64,000 bases of DNA, from positions 2,241,501 to 2,305,500 of the forward strand of contig NZ_BCMS01000001.1 of the NCBI RefSeq assembly GCF_001485435.1, written 5' to 3'. The stretch's first letter is position 1. Each line of letters starts with the position of its first letter. This stretch comes from Deinococcus grandis (GTDB lineage Bacteria; Deinococcota; Deinococci; Deinococcales; Deinococcaceae). The translations under genes and the position numbers were made by a program. Shown here one piece after another: positions 1 through 8,759 of the stretch. Under the pieces are notes generated by a model. It worked only from the letters and a program-made list of their open reading frames with translations. It was not told the origin of the DNA and searched no databases.

Positions 1-968
1 TGGGGTGGGGTCGTCTGAGATGGGATACCATACCCGGTGGGGTCAATCCAGAAATCTTTATCTTGCGACAAAAGACTCAGGGAAATTGCTTTGAAAATAG
101 CAGCGTCTTTACCCGTAAAACTGATTCTAAAGAGTTTTTGCTGACAAATATTACCATCCGATCTCTGAGACGGTTCGACATATTGCTTGAAGTATGCAAT
201 GGATACACCCGACTTACCTTGCGTTCCTCCAATTGGATCCAGAAAAACTTTTGACGTATAGCCATTAAAATTGAGCTGCTGCCCCTGGCTGCCAGTTGCG
301 GCTACTTCAATTGATTTTTGAAAATCTCTTAATTGATCGCTATTCTTAATTTTTAAAGCCTCCAGTTGTAGCTGACGCACTTGCTCAATTTTTTGCTGAG
401 GCGTTGCATTATTTTTTAAGAAACCTTCTATATATTCACCAGGAATATATATCTTCCCCCGCACATCATTTTTAAGCAGCTCAATATTTAACGGCGTTGA
501 TTTTATCTGACCTTTAATCAATTCTTTTATTGGATCCGGGATATATTTACTATTAGTATTCACCAAATTCTTACTCAATTGAAAAATTTTATCTTGTATT
601 TTAAAAGTATCTGCGCTCTTTCTGGACACAACGACAATAGAGTTCTGATCTTGTTCCGAATTACGAAGAGCTGTCACCCAGGACAGTACGCGAGTAGGCT
701 CTTTACCTTCTGACCGCAACTGGATGGGCTGTGGCCCGGGCAGAACCCCCACCGGCATCTTGAAATCCCACTGTTTACCATCGCTATTTGGAACTTTAGT
801 CGCATCCAATTTGTGAGCACCAATGAACAGCTTCGGATCATCAACCTGTATTCCGTCGGTGAGTGTCAATCTCAACGAAGTTCCTGGGGGCGCAGTGGTA
901 GGCTGCACTTGCGCTGCGTACGCCAGACCAAGGAAGCCCAGCAGTCCTGTCATCAGGTATCTGTTCAT
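1..968 (-). CDS. Secreted protein, 5' part only (probable subtilisin-like protease paralogue)
   Basis: A continuous reading frame of 322 codons runs from an ATG at 968 off the left edge with no stop; I translated it codon by codon. A strong SD (GGAGGG) lies 4 nt upstream. Residues 1-19 are a signal peptide ending AYA-AQ, so the product is exported. No catalytic motif is visible in the part present. The layout parallels the N-terminal half of the protease at 3492: a Pro-Gly-rich beta domain (about residues 22-90), a linker containing a helical stretch, then a motif (DPTGYGIPSQ) like DPTWSGHPTQ there, which lies about 40 residues before the catalytic Asp. I infer a related S8 protease whose catalytic domain lies outside the window. 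Positions 60-660 are much AT-richer than the surroundings. It follows the regulator at 1021 by 52 nt. Confidence 0.7.
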   Translation of the reverse strand, partial: MNRYLMTGLLGFLGLAYAAQVQPTTAPPGTSLRLTLTDGIQVDDPKLFIGAHKLDATKVPNSDGKQWDFKMPVGVLPGPQPIQLRSEGKEPTRVLSWVTALRNSEQDQNSIVVVSRKSADTFKIQDKIFQLSKNLVNTNSKYIPDPIKELIKGQIKSTPLNIELLKNDVRGKIYIPGEYIEGFLKNNATPQQKIEQVRQLQLEALKIKNSDQLRDFQKSIEVAATGSQGQQLNFNGYTSKVFLDPIGGTQGKSGVSIAYFKQYVEPSQRSDGNICQQKLFRISFTGKDAAIFKAISLSLLSQDKDFWIDPTGYGIPSQTTPP

Positions 969-1020
969 GTTTCCCTCCAGAACCAGGGTGCAGCGGGGCG
1001 CGTGACCGCACCGTGACCGC

Positions 1021-3396
1021 CTAACTGACGCGAATGGCTTTCACGTTTTCAGCGAGGTTCCGCCGAATTAATTCCACAGTCGCAGATTGTCCACTCTCAT
1101 TGAGGAGCATCAGAGCGTCTTCAAGTCCGACAAGGTCAACTTCCAGTTCGGACAGGTTACTCAAGGCCAGTCCGAGGAGACGGATATCGCCGGTGCGGAA
1201 GGTCAGATCTATACTTTTCCGATACCAGCGTTTCGCCAGATGAGTATTCCCGTCAAGGTGGTATCGCAGTCCCAGGTTGTTGGCGGCTATAGCAACACCG
1301 TTGAGATTGCCAGATTCGCCCATGTGCTCGGCAGCCCGTTGGAGCAGATCAACCACCTGTGTGTGTTGTCCCGCGTGTTCCAGTTCGACTGCATAGTTGA
1401 TGAGGACAAACCCTTCTGCTGCGGGGTGACCCTGAGCACGGACCAGGATGGGGGCAAAAGCGTCGTCCGGCTCAGACTGTTTCATTCGACAGTCCGCTGA
1501 GGCAGCAAGGGACAAGGACTGAACTTCCTCAAACAGGTTTCCTCGCAGATACCAGAGGTGCGCGCTGCGGCGGAAGTTCTGCCGTGCCTGTTCATACTCT
1601 TCACGGTGCCGGTGCAACAGGCCCAGAACGAAGGTGGCGTGGGCGTTGACTTCGGAGTTTCCCTGGCGCAGAGGCCGGGCAAGTTGATAGGCCTGCTCGT
1701 TCTCTCCAGTCCTGAATAGGACAGAAGCACGGGCCACCTGTTCTTCCGCGCTGTCAGGAACCTTTTTTAAGCAATCCAGTGCGCTCTGGTACTCACCACT
1801 GTAAATCAGCGCCCATCCCCGCAATAGTTTCACTTCGTCGGTCTGCGGCGCGACTTCCAGGGTCTTTGCTGCTTTGGCGGGGTAGCCGCGTTTCATTTCC
1901 TGGTCGGCGTGCCAGTGGGCGGCGGCGGCGCAGGGGGTGTGGTCGTGGTCTTCCCAGAGGTCGCGGGCGGCGAGCCAGTGGGGCCAGGCGGTGTCGTGGG
2001 GGTGGTGGCGGGCGAGGTGCAGGTGCGTGAGGGTGGTGTCGAGGGGGTGGGTGTCGAGGAGGTGTCGGGCGGGGGTGCTGGCGCGGATGCTGCCGTCTGG
2101 AGTGGTGAGGCCTTCGCGGGTGAGGGTGTCGAGGGTGCCCGCGAGGGTGGCGGCGCTGAGGTTCAGGGCGGCGCGGGTGGCGCTGAGGTTGGGGGTGTCC
2201 TGCGCGGCGAGGGCGAGGAACAGTCGGCGGTGGTCGTCCCCGAGGTGTCTGAGGTGCGCGTCGAGGGTGCGGTCGGGTGGGGTGCCGTTCAGGTACGCGC
2301 CGAGGAGGGTGGGGTGGCCGCCGGTGGCGGCGTGCGCGCCGGGGTGGTTCTGGAGGTCGTGTTCGGTGAGGGAGTGCAGGGGGAGGTGGTGTGGGGTGGG
2401 GATGGTGGGGGGGTGGCGGGCGGTGATGGCGATGGTCGCGCCGGGGGTCTGGCGGGCGGCGAGGGTCAGGGCGGCGCGCGTGGTGTCGTCGCAGTCTTCC
2501 CAGTCGTCGATGGCGAGTTTCAGGCGGGTGTCGCGCAGGAGGTTCAGGGCGTCGGCGGTGCTGCTCAGGGGGTGGGGGCTGAGGGGTTCGAGGGTGGCGA
2601 GGGGCAGGCCGCCGCGGGCGCTGAGGAGGCGCCAGCCGTGGCGGGTGAGGGCGCGCAGGAGGGTGGTTTTGCCGATGCCGGGGGGGCCGCTGATCCAGGC
2701 GACGCTGCCGGTGGGCAGGCCGGTCAGGGTGCTCAGTTCGGCGTGTCGTCCGATGAGGGTGTGGTCGGGGGTGGGTGGTGTGGGGGTGGGGAGGCGCAGG
2801 CCGAGGTCGTCGGCGTCGCGGCGCAGGTGCAGCGTGAGGGGGTGGTCGGTGCTGCCGAGCAGGTGCCACAGTCGGGTGAGGTCCTCGGGAGGGCAGGGGG
2901 GTGCGCCGGGGGTGCGGTAGGCGCGTTCGGCGTGCGCGTGGGCGGGGGTGGGTTCGGCGCGGGCGTGGTGGTGTTCGGCGAGGGTGAGGTGCGCGGCGCG
3001 GGCCTCGCTGGCCAGGGTGTCGCGGGTGTCGAGCAGCCATTCTTCGAGGTCGGGGGTGAGGTCCAGGCGCAGGCCTTCGAGGAATTCCCCGGTGTACGTG
3101 GTGGTCGCTTCGGTCCAGCGGGCGGCGCGGTGGTGGGCGCGGAAGTCGGCGGCGTCGCACGGCAGGTGCGCCTCGACCCGCTGGTCGGTTTCGGTGATGG
3201 CGCCCAGGGGCCGCAGGCGGATGAGGTTCTGCGCCAGGGAGTTCATGGGGTTCGCGGCGTCCGGCCAGAACAGGTCGGCCAGTCGGCGGCGCGGCTGCGG
3301 GCCTTCCAGAAGCAGGTAGGCGAGGAGCAGCAGGGGTTTCTCGCGGCGGTAGGTGGCGCCGTCCACCCGCAGGCCACCCAACGTGAGAAGTTTCAT
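1021..3396 (-). CDS. SARP-type regulator with P-loop ATPase and TPR domains (copy 1)
   Basis: A 791-residue protein. Residues 1-65 form an OmpR-like winged helix of the SARP type (LLLLAYLLLEGPQPRRRLAD, then FWPD). Residues 65-200 are BTAD-like. A P-loop GPPGIGKT lies near 237-244 with an acidic Walker B (AIDDWED) near 294. From about 500 the chain is TPR-like helical repeats (for example GEYQSALDCLKKVP). The architecture is that of AfsR/STAND-class transcriptional regulators, expected to bind DNA in the cytoplasm when activated. A longer frame begins at 3453, but I chose ATG 3396 because TACAAT sits 5 nt upstream and the paralogue at 5196 starts at the same residue. Codons 1-505 are extremely GC-rich; the TPR half (1021-1880) is clearly less so. 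The presumed target is the secreted protein downstream; the ligand is unknown. Confidence 0.85.
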   Translation of the reverse strand: MKLLTLGGLRVDGATYRREKPLLLLAYLLLEGPQPRRRLADLFWPDAANPMNSLAQNLIRLRPLGAITETDQRVEAHLPCDAADFRAHHRAARWTEATTTYTGEFLEGLRLDLTPDLEEWLLDTRDTLASEARAAHLTLAEHHHARAEPTPAHAHAERAYRTPGAPPCPPEDLTRLWHLLGSTDHPLTLHLRRDADDLGLRLPTPTPPTPDHTLIGRHAELSTLTGLPTGSVAWISGPPGIGKTTLLRALTRHGWRLLSARGGLPLATLEPLSPHPLSSTADALNLLRDTRLKLAIDDWEDCDDTTRAALTLAARQTPGATIAITARHPPTIPTPHHLPLHSLTEHDLQNHPGAHAATGGHPTLLGAYLNGTPPDRTLDAHLRHLGDDHRRLFLALAAQDTPNLSATRAALNLSAATLAGTLDTLTREGLTTPDGSIRASTPARHLLDTHPLDTTLTHLHLARHHPHDTAWPHWLAARDLWEDHDHTPCAAAAHWHADQEMKRGYPAKAAKTLEVAPQTDEVKLLRGWALIYSGEYQSALDCLKKVPDSAEEQVARASVLFRTGENEQAYQLARPLRQGNSEVNAHATFVLGLLHRHREEYEQARQNFRRSAHLWYLRGNLFEEVQSLSLAASADCRMKQSEPDDAFAPILVRAQGHPAAEGFVLINYAVELEHAGQHTQVVDLLQRAAEHMGESGNLNGVAIAANNLGLRYHLDGNTHLAKRWYRKSIDLTFRTGDIRLLGLALSNLSELEVDLVGLEDALMLLNESGQSATVELIRRNLAENVKAIRVS

Positions 3397-3401
3397 AGAC
3401 C

Positions 3402-3432
3402 ATTGTAGCGACACACCCGGCGGGGGGGTCAA
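3402..3432 (-). promoter_or_regulatory. Leaderless sigma70-type promoter of the copy-1 SARP regulator
   Basis: On the minus strand TTGACC (3432-3427) is followed after 19 nt by TACAAT (3407-3402), and the ATG is 5 nt further on. Transcription would start at the start codon, giving a leaderless message. The spacer is slightly longer than the 17-nt optimum. Confidence 0.6.
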
Positions 3433-3491
3433 GTGAAAATGACAGACCCCCACCCGGTCGGGGCAGGGGCGCGCGGGTCTGGTGGATTGGC

Positions 3492-5144
3492 TCAGGGGCA
3501 GGCGTTCACGACGCTGGCCGCGATGGGCGCCTGCCCGGGCGTGGTGATCAGCGGCAGCAGGGGGACGCCGGGCTGGCAGCTCATCCAGTTGGCAAGAATG
3601 CCGCTCACGACCGGCGCGGCGAAACTGGTCCCGAAGTACGGGTACCCTCCCAGCCAGAATTCACCGGGGGCCTGCACGCTGGGCGCCTCGGTCAGCACGC
3701 CGGGGTTGCCCACGCCGCGGTTGTACGTCGCCATGTCCCGTGTGGCGATGTCCCACCCGGCGACGCTGAACAGCATGGTGGGCCGCAGGCTGCGCGACGC
3801 CAGATTCACGGCCGGGCCGAACTCGAAGGACCGGGTCCAGTCGGCGGGGTAATGGTTGCAGCGGTCCCCGGCGACCAGACTGGCGCAGTCGTCGCGGTTG
3901 CCGTAACTGGCGGCGACGGGCACGCCCAGGGCGGTCACCTCGCGCAGCGCGAGTTCCAGGCCGCGCGTGGGGTTCGGGCCGCCCACGCTGAGGTTCACGA
4001 CGTGCCGCCCGCCGCGCCGGGCGTCGGCGGCGACGGCGCACAGGGCCTGCACGGTCTTCAGGGTGGAGCAACTGCCGTCCTTCTCGCAGACCTGCCGGTA
4101 GTTCAGCTGCGCGCCGGGCGCGACCGCCTGCGCGATCTCCCCGACGGCGCGCCCGTGGTAGGGGCGGTTGCCGTACAGCTGGTTGTAGTAGTTGATGTCG
4201 CCGTCCATCACGAAGGAGTCGCCGGTGGCGGTGGCCGTGTCGAGAATGTGGATGGTCGTCCCCTTGCCCGACGCGGGCCTGACCTGCAGGACCTTCTGCA
4301 GGACCGTGATGGGTTTCTCGTCCCGGTACGGTGCGTCGCTCTGGGTGGGGTGCCCGGACCAGGTCGGATCGGTCTGCAGGTCACCGGCGAAGATCAGCTC
4401 CAGCAGCGTGAGCACCTGTCCCAGCGGCAGTCCGGCGGTCGGGACGGTGCCCGCCAGTGCCGAGCAGATGGAGTCGGCGGGCGCGGCGGGCGGACGGGCA
4501 ACCGGGTTCAGCAGCTGGGTCAGGTTCGTGGCTTTCAGCGTGTTCAGGTTGATCAGGGGGGCACGGACTGCGGGGGTCACGGCGGCCCGCGCCGCCAGTC
4601 CCGGCGTGACGCCCTGACCTTTCACGGGGGCGGTCAGGGGCGTCAGTGCGGGGGACGGCTGGGCACTCAGGCGTCTGAGCACCGACTGCACCTCGGCCGG
4701 GCAGCTTTTGGCGCAGGTCTCGGTCAGGGCCTGGAGGCGGCGGGTGTATTCGGCCTGCACGGTCTTCGCGGCGTCAGGCCGGACGTACACCAGGGCGTCG
4801 GTGCCGGGGGGCACGGTCAGGACGTTCAGCCGCAGGGTCTGTGGGGCGCCGCGCAGCGTGAGGGTCTGTGGTCCCCCGGCGGCCGCCTGGGGCACCTGGA
4901 AGGCCAGCCAGCCGCTGGGGCGGTCGAGGCGGTACTCGGTCGTCTGACCGCCGACGTTCAGTTTTCCCTCGGCGGGGACGCCACTGAGCCCGAAGATCCA
5001 GGCGGTCTCGCCGGGTGCGGCGGCAGCCGGGTACACCCCGGCGGTGCGGGCGACGGTGGCGGGCGCGCTGAGCTGGGCGTGGGCGGCGCCCAGCAGCAGT
5101 GGGAGCAGGGCAGGCAGACGGGTGCGGAATGCAGTTCGGATCAT
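3492..5144 (-). CDS. Secreted subtilisin-like (S8) serine protease
   Basis: A 550-residue protein. Residues 1-23 are a signal peptide ending AHA-Q. An N-terminal beta-rich domain spans about 25-110, followed by a long linker. The subtilase domain starts near 295 with Asp302 (HILDTA), His330 (YHGRAVGEI), the oxyanion region ASYGN near 415 and Ser507 in GTSFAAPVVSG, so the triad is intact. Only short spacing separates Asp and His. The upstream ATG at 5168 would swallow the SD, so I chose ATG 5144, which has GGAGGG 7 nt upstream. It lies 51 nt after the SARP regulator at 5196 on the same strand and is probably its cotranscribed partner. It should act outside the inner membrane; the substrate is unknown. 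Confidence 0.85.
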   Translation of the reverse strand: MIRTAFRTRLPALLPLLLGAAHAQLSAPATVARTAGVYPAAAAPGETAWIFGLSGVPAEGKLNVGGQTTEYRLDRPSGWLAFQVPQAAAGGPQTLTLRGAPQTLRLNVLTVPPGTDALVYVRPDAAKTVQAEYTRRLQALTETCAKSCPAEVQSVLRRLSAQPSPALTPLTAPVKGQGVTPGLAARAAVTPAVRAPLINLNTLKATNLTQLLNPVARPPAAPADSICSALAGTVPTAGLPLGQVLTLLELIFAGDLQTDPTWSGHPTQSDAPYRDEKPITVLQKVLQVRPASGKGTTIHILDTATATGDSFVMDGDINYYNQLYGNRPYHGRAVGEIAQAVAPGAQLNYRQVCEKDGSCSTLKTVQALCAVAADARRGGRHVVNLSVGGPNPTRGLELALREVTALGVPVAASYGNRDDCASLVAGDRCNHYPADWTRSFEFGPAVNLASRSLRPTMLFSVAGWDIATRDMATYNRGVGNPGVLTEAPSVQAPGEFWLGGYPYFGTSFAAPVVSGILANWMSCQPGVPLLPLITTPGQAPIAASVVNACP

Positions 5145-5195
5145 GGGTGTCCCTCCGGGGCGCAGCATGTCAGGTGGGTCGTGACCGGGCCATGA

Positions 5196-7568
5196 TCAGG
5201 GCGCGCTGACCATCTGTGCGTTGTGACGGATCCGCTGCACCAGTTCGACCTGCCCGGCCTGTTCCAGAAGGGTGAGGGCGTCCTCGAACCCGGACAGATC
5301 ACCGTCGATTTCACTGAGGTTACTGAGGGTCACGCCGAGCAGTCGGATGTGCCCTGACCCGGACAGCAGCGCCAGCGCCCGGCGGTAGTGCTCGATGGCC
5401 TCTCGCAGTTGACCGGCCAGGTGGCACCGGACGCCCAGGTTGCCGTGGACCGTGGCGAGCCCCTGGCGGTCGCCGGCCAGCGTCAGGTGTTCGACCGCGC
5501 GGTGAAGTTCGGCCTCGGCCTGGGCGGTGCTGCCACGGTCGCCCAGCGCGGCGGCGTAGTTGACGAGGATCATGCCGTGCACGCTGGGAAGGTCCTGGGA
5601 CCGGCGCAGGACCTCCGCGAAGGCCACCTGCGGCTCCGATCCCAGGCCGACCTGGGCGCGGGCGACCATGCCCAGTTCGGTCAGGTGCGCCTCGTCGTCG
5701 CCGTGGAGGTTCCAGAGGTCGGCGGCGATCTGGGCGTGGCGGCGGGCGGCGTCCCACCCTTCACGCATGCGGGCGGCGTGGGCGCGGACGCTGGCGGCGT
5801 GGGCGGCGTCGGGGCCGCTGCCGCTGATCTGCTCGGCCAGGGTGACGGCCTCGTCGGTGCGGCCCAGGCGGATCAGGGTGACGGCGCGGGCGGCCAGCGC
5901 GTCGCTGACCTGCTGGTCGTGGGGACTCAGGGTGTTCAGGCGGTTCAGGGCGTCCTGGTAGCGGCCCACGCCGATCAGTGCCCAGGCGTGTGGGACGGCC
6001 AGGGTGGGCAGGTGACTCAGGGTGTCGAGGAGCGCGGCGGCCTGTCCGGGGTAGCCGCGTTTGAGGTGGGTGTGGGCGTGGTGGCGGGCAGCGTGGGCGG
6101 CGCGGGTCTCGTCGGGGTCCTCCCAGAGGTCGCGGCTGCGGTCGTAGTGGGGCCAGGCGGTGTCCTCGGGCAGCGCGCGGGCGAGGCGCAGGTGCAGCAG
6201 CGCGGCGTGCACGTGGATCTGGTTCAGGTGCTCGCGGGTGGTGGCGGCGGCGTACACGCGGCCGGTTTCGCTGGTGAGGCCCTCGGTGGTCAGGTAGGAC
6301 AGGGTGCGGGCGAAGGTGGCGGCGTCCTGGTTCAGCGCGGCGCGGGTGGCGCGCAGGTTCGGCTGGTCCTGCAGGGCGAGGAGCAGGAACGCGTCGCGCA
6401 CGGGGTCGGGGTAGGCGCGGACGCGGGCGCCGAGGCGCAGGTCGAGCGGCTGGCCGCGCAGGGCGTGCCCGACGAGGACGGGGTGCCCGTCGGTGCGGGC
6501 GTGCACCTCCGGGTGGGCGCGCAGGTCGTCCGGGCTCAGCGGGCCGAGGTTCAGGTGCAGGTCCACGTCGAAGGGCGGGTGGTGGCGGGACGTGATGACG
6601 ATGACGGCGCCGGGGCGGGCGGCGGCGGCGTGGGTCAGGGCGGCCTGCGTGGCGGGGTCGGCGGCGTCCCAGCTGTCGATGGCGACGCGCAGGTGCGGGT
6701 CGCGCAGCGCGGCGTGCGCGGCCTGCGGATGGGTGGGGGGCGCGGCGGTCAGGGGGGTCAGGGTGGCGTAGGGCGGTTCGGCGCGGCCCGCGAGGACCGT
6801 CCAGCCGCCGCTGCGCGCCAGGGCCTCCAGCAGGGCGGTCTTCCCCATCCCGGCGTGTCCGCTGATCCAGGCGGTCTGGCCGGGGGTCAGGGTGTTCAGG
6901 GCGGCCAGTTCGGTTTCGCGTCCGGCGAAGGGGGCGCTGACGGGGGCGGGCGCGGCGCTCAGGTTCAGGCCGAGGCTGCGGGCGTCGCGTTCGACCTGCG
7001 CGGCCAGCGGGTGCCCGGCGAGGCTCAGGAGGTGGTGCAGTCTGGGCAGGTCGAGTTCGTCGGGAGGCGGGGCGCCGTCCAGGGTCAGGGCGCGGGCGGC
7101 GAGTTCCCCGGCGCGGGGGGCCTGGCCGTGCGCGGCGGCCTGCGCGCCGAGGGTTGTCAGGGCGGCGCGGGCGTCCTGCGCGACGGCGTCGCGGGTGTCG
7201 AACACCCATTCTTCCAGGTCGGCGCCCAGGGGGATGGTCAGGGCGTCCATGAACGGCCCGGCGTACAGCGCGGCGGCGTCCTCGTGGCGGCCCCGCCGGA
7301 CAAGGTCACGCAGCGTGGCGGCGTCGCAGGGCATGGCGGCCGCGACCCGCTGGCCGTCCTCCGCCAGGGCGCCGGGCAGGCCGCGCAGGTGCACGAGGTG
7401 CTGCGCCAGGGAATTCATGGGGTTGGTCGCGTCGGGCCAGAACAGTTCGGCCAGGCGCCTGCGGGGCTGCGGGCCTTCCAGGCACAGGTACGCGAGGAGC
7501 AGCAGCACCTTCTCGCGCCGGAAGGTGACGCCCTCCACGGACAGGGCGCCGAGTGTCCGCAGGGTCAT
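5196..7568 (-). CDS. SARP-type regulator with P-loop ATPase and TPR domains (copy 2)
   Basis: A 790-residue paralogue of the protein at 1021, collinear throughout. It has a winged helix at 1-65 (REKVLLLLAYLCLEGPQPRR), a BTAD-like region, P-loop GHAGMGKT at about 237-244, Walker B-like AIDSWDA near 295 and TPR-like repeats from about 510. Unlike copy 1 it is uniformly GC-rich. ATG 7568 is preferred to the frame start at 7604, because a GACAAT hexamer lies 6 nt upstream and the sequence then aligns with copy 1 from its first residue. It is transcribed away from kynB. The protease gene starts 51 nt after its stop, so it is probably the cis regulator of that gene. The signal it senses is unknown. 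Confidence 0.85.
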   Translation of the reverse strand: MTLRTLGALSVEGVTFRREKVLLLLAYLCLEGPQPRRRLAELFWPDATNPMNSLAQHLVHLRGLPGALAEDGQRVAAAMPCDAATLRDLVRRGRHEDAAALYAGPFMDALTIPLGADLEEWVFDTRDAVAQDARAALTTLGAQAAAHGQAPRAGELAARALTLDGAPPPDELDLPRLHHLLSLAGHPLAAQVERDARSLGLNLSAAPAPVSAPFAGRETELAALNTLTPGQTAWISGHAGMGKTALLEALARSGGWTVLAGRAEPPYATLTPLTAAPPTHPQAAHAALRDPHLRVAIDSWDAADPATQAALTHAAAARPGAVIVITSRHHPPFDVDLHLNLGPLSPDDLRAHPEVHARTDGHPVLVGHALRGQPLDLRLGARVRAYPDPVRDAFLLLALQDQPNLRATRAALNQDAATFARTLSYLTTEGLTSETGRVYAAATTREHLNQIHVHAALLHLRLARALPEDTAWPHYDRSRDLWEDPDETRAAHAARHHAHTHLKRGYPGQAAALLDTLSHLPTLAVPHAWALIGVGRYQDALNRLNTLSPHDQQVSDALAARAVTLIRLGRTDEAVTLAEQISGSGPDAAHAASVRAHAARMREGWDAARRHAQIAADLWNLHGDDEAHLTELGMVARAQVGLGSEPQVAFAEVLRRSQDLPSVHGMILVNYAAALGDRGSTAQAEAELHRAVEHLTLAGDRQGLATVHGNLGVRCHLAGQLREAIEHYRRALALLSGSGHIRLLGVTLSNLSEIDGDLSGFEDALTLLEQAGQVELVQRIRHNAQMVSAP

Positions 7569-7627
7569 GCATGCATTGTCGGGGATGAGGGGCGCATGAA
7601 ACAAGCGGCGGGCAGGTACCCTGGAGC

Positions 7628-8266
7628 ATGCTGACCTTCCCGCACGACATCTCCCGCCTCCTCACGCCCGGTCACCCGAACTGGCCGGGGGACGCGCCGT
7701 TCCGGGTGAATCCCGGGGCGCGGATCGCGGCGGGCGACAGCGTGAATACCGGCGAGCTGTGCACGAGCACGCACACCGGGACGCACGTGGACGCCCCATG
7801 GCATTACGACGACGCCGGGGTGAAGTTGCAGGACGTGCCGCTGGAGGTGTACGTGGGCCGCTGCCGGGTGCTGGGCGTGACGGCGCGGGACGGTGCGATT
7901 CAGGCGGACGCGCTGGACGGGCTGCCGGAGACCCTCGCGCCGCGGCTGCTGCTGCGGACCGGGCAGCCCGCGCACTGGGCGACCTTCCCGACCGATTTCC
8001 CGGCCCTCTCCCCGGCCTTCGTGCGGGAGGCGGCGCGGCGCGGCGTGCGGCTGATCGGCACGGACTGCCCCAGCGTGGACGCCCTGACGAGCAAGGACCT
8101 GCCGGGGCACGCCGCGTGCCGGGACGCGGGGGTGTTCATCCTGGAGAGCCTGAAGCTGGAGGGCGTCCCGGACGGCGAGTTCGACCTGGTGTGCCTGCCC
8201 CTGCCGCTGGCCGAGGTGGACGGCGCCCCGGCCCGCGCGATCCTGCTGCGGGCCGGGACACTGTAG
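7628..8266 (+). CDS. kynB: Kynurenine formamidase (cyclase family)
   Basis: A 212-residue protein with the metal-binding signature HTGTHVDAP at residues 49-57, beside an N-terminal DIS.LL..G...WPGD stretch typical of the KynB/cyclase family. It hydrolyses N-formylkynurenine to kynurenine and formate in tryptophan catabolism, in the cytosol. A TACCCT hexamer ends 5 nt before ATG 7628, so the mRNA is probably leaderless. The phenylalanine/pterin gene phhB follows on the opposite strand, so aromatic amino acid catabolism is a loose theme here. Length is normal. Other members of the cyclase family share the metal motif, so the exact substrate rests on overall resemblance. Confidence 0.85.
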   Translation: MLTFPHDISRLLTPGHPNWPGDAPFRVNPGARIAAGDSVNTGELCTSTHTGTHVDAPWHYDDAGVKLQDVPLEVYVGRCRVLGVTARDGAIQADALDGLPETLAPRLLLRTGQPAHWATFPTDFPALSPAFVREAARRGVRLIGTDCPSVDALTSKDLPGHAACRDAGVFILESLKLEGVPDGEFDLVCLPLPLAEVDGAPARAILLRAGTL

Positions 8267-8285
8267 GTGCAGGAGGTTGGGAGGG

Positions 8286-8759
8286 TCAGCCGTCGAAGCC
8301 GAAGGCAGCGCTGACCGGCGCCGGGGCGCGCTTGGGCCGCCCGGACTGCGGGTCCACCCACACCCATTCGGTCTGGCACTCGGCGAGGCGCACGCCGCCC
8401 TCGGGGTCGCCGGGGTTCACGCGGTCCAGGGCGTAGGCGCGGACGCTGCGGACCCCGGCATGCAGGGTCAGCGCGGTGCGGACCCGCACCTGATCGCCCA
8501 GCAGCGCAGGGCGGTGGTAGGTGATGATGTGCTGCCGCGCGACGGGCACGGCGCCCAGCGCGCTCAGTGCGTCGGTGCCCATGCCCAGGCGCAGGGCGTG
8601 CTCGCGGGCGACCTGCTCGCACCACGCGAGGTACACGGTGTTGTTCACGTGGTCCAGGTCGTCCAGGTCGCCGGGCTGCACGGTGAGGGTCCGCTCGTGG
8701 CGGCGCGTATCGGGCAGGTCCGCCCACAGGACGTCCGCGTCGGGAATGCGGAGCTTCAA
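8286..8759 (-). CDS. Acyl-CoA thioesterase, 4HBT/hotdog family
   Basis: A 157-residue hotdog-fold protein. The signature DLDDLDHVNNTVYLAW (about residues 30-45) matches the catalytic region of 4-hydroxybenzoyl-CoA/YbgC-type thioesterases, which hydrolyse acyl-CoA thioesters; the substrate cannot be told. No ATG fits. The best start is TTG 8759, which overlaps the phhB stop as TTGA and implies translational coupling. The two genes form a two-gene unit read from the phhB promoter. The 3' end is convergent with kynB across a 19-nt gap. Confidence 0.75.
   Translation of the reverse strand: MKLRIPDADVLWADLPDTRRHERTLTVQPGDLDDLDHVNNTVYLAWCEQVAREHALRLGMGTDALSALGAVPVARQHIITYHRPALLGDQVRVRTALTLHAGVRSVRAYALDRVNPGDPEGGVRLAECQTEWVWVDPQSGRPKRAPAPVSAAFGFDG

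Noticed and set aside
1909..3408. Long plus-strand open frame opposite the copy-1 SARP regulator
   Set aside because: The translation is low-complexity Gly/Val/Glu, it has no SD, and it mirrors a convincing minus-strand gene. High GC creates long antisense frames.
5388..7634. 748-codon plus-strand frame opposite the copy-2 SARP regulator
   Set aside because: Same reason: Gly/Gln/Val-rich antisense shadow with no domain.
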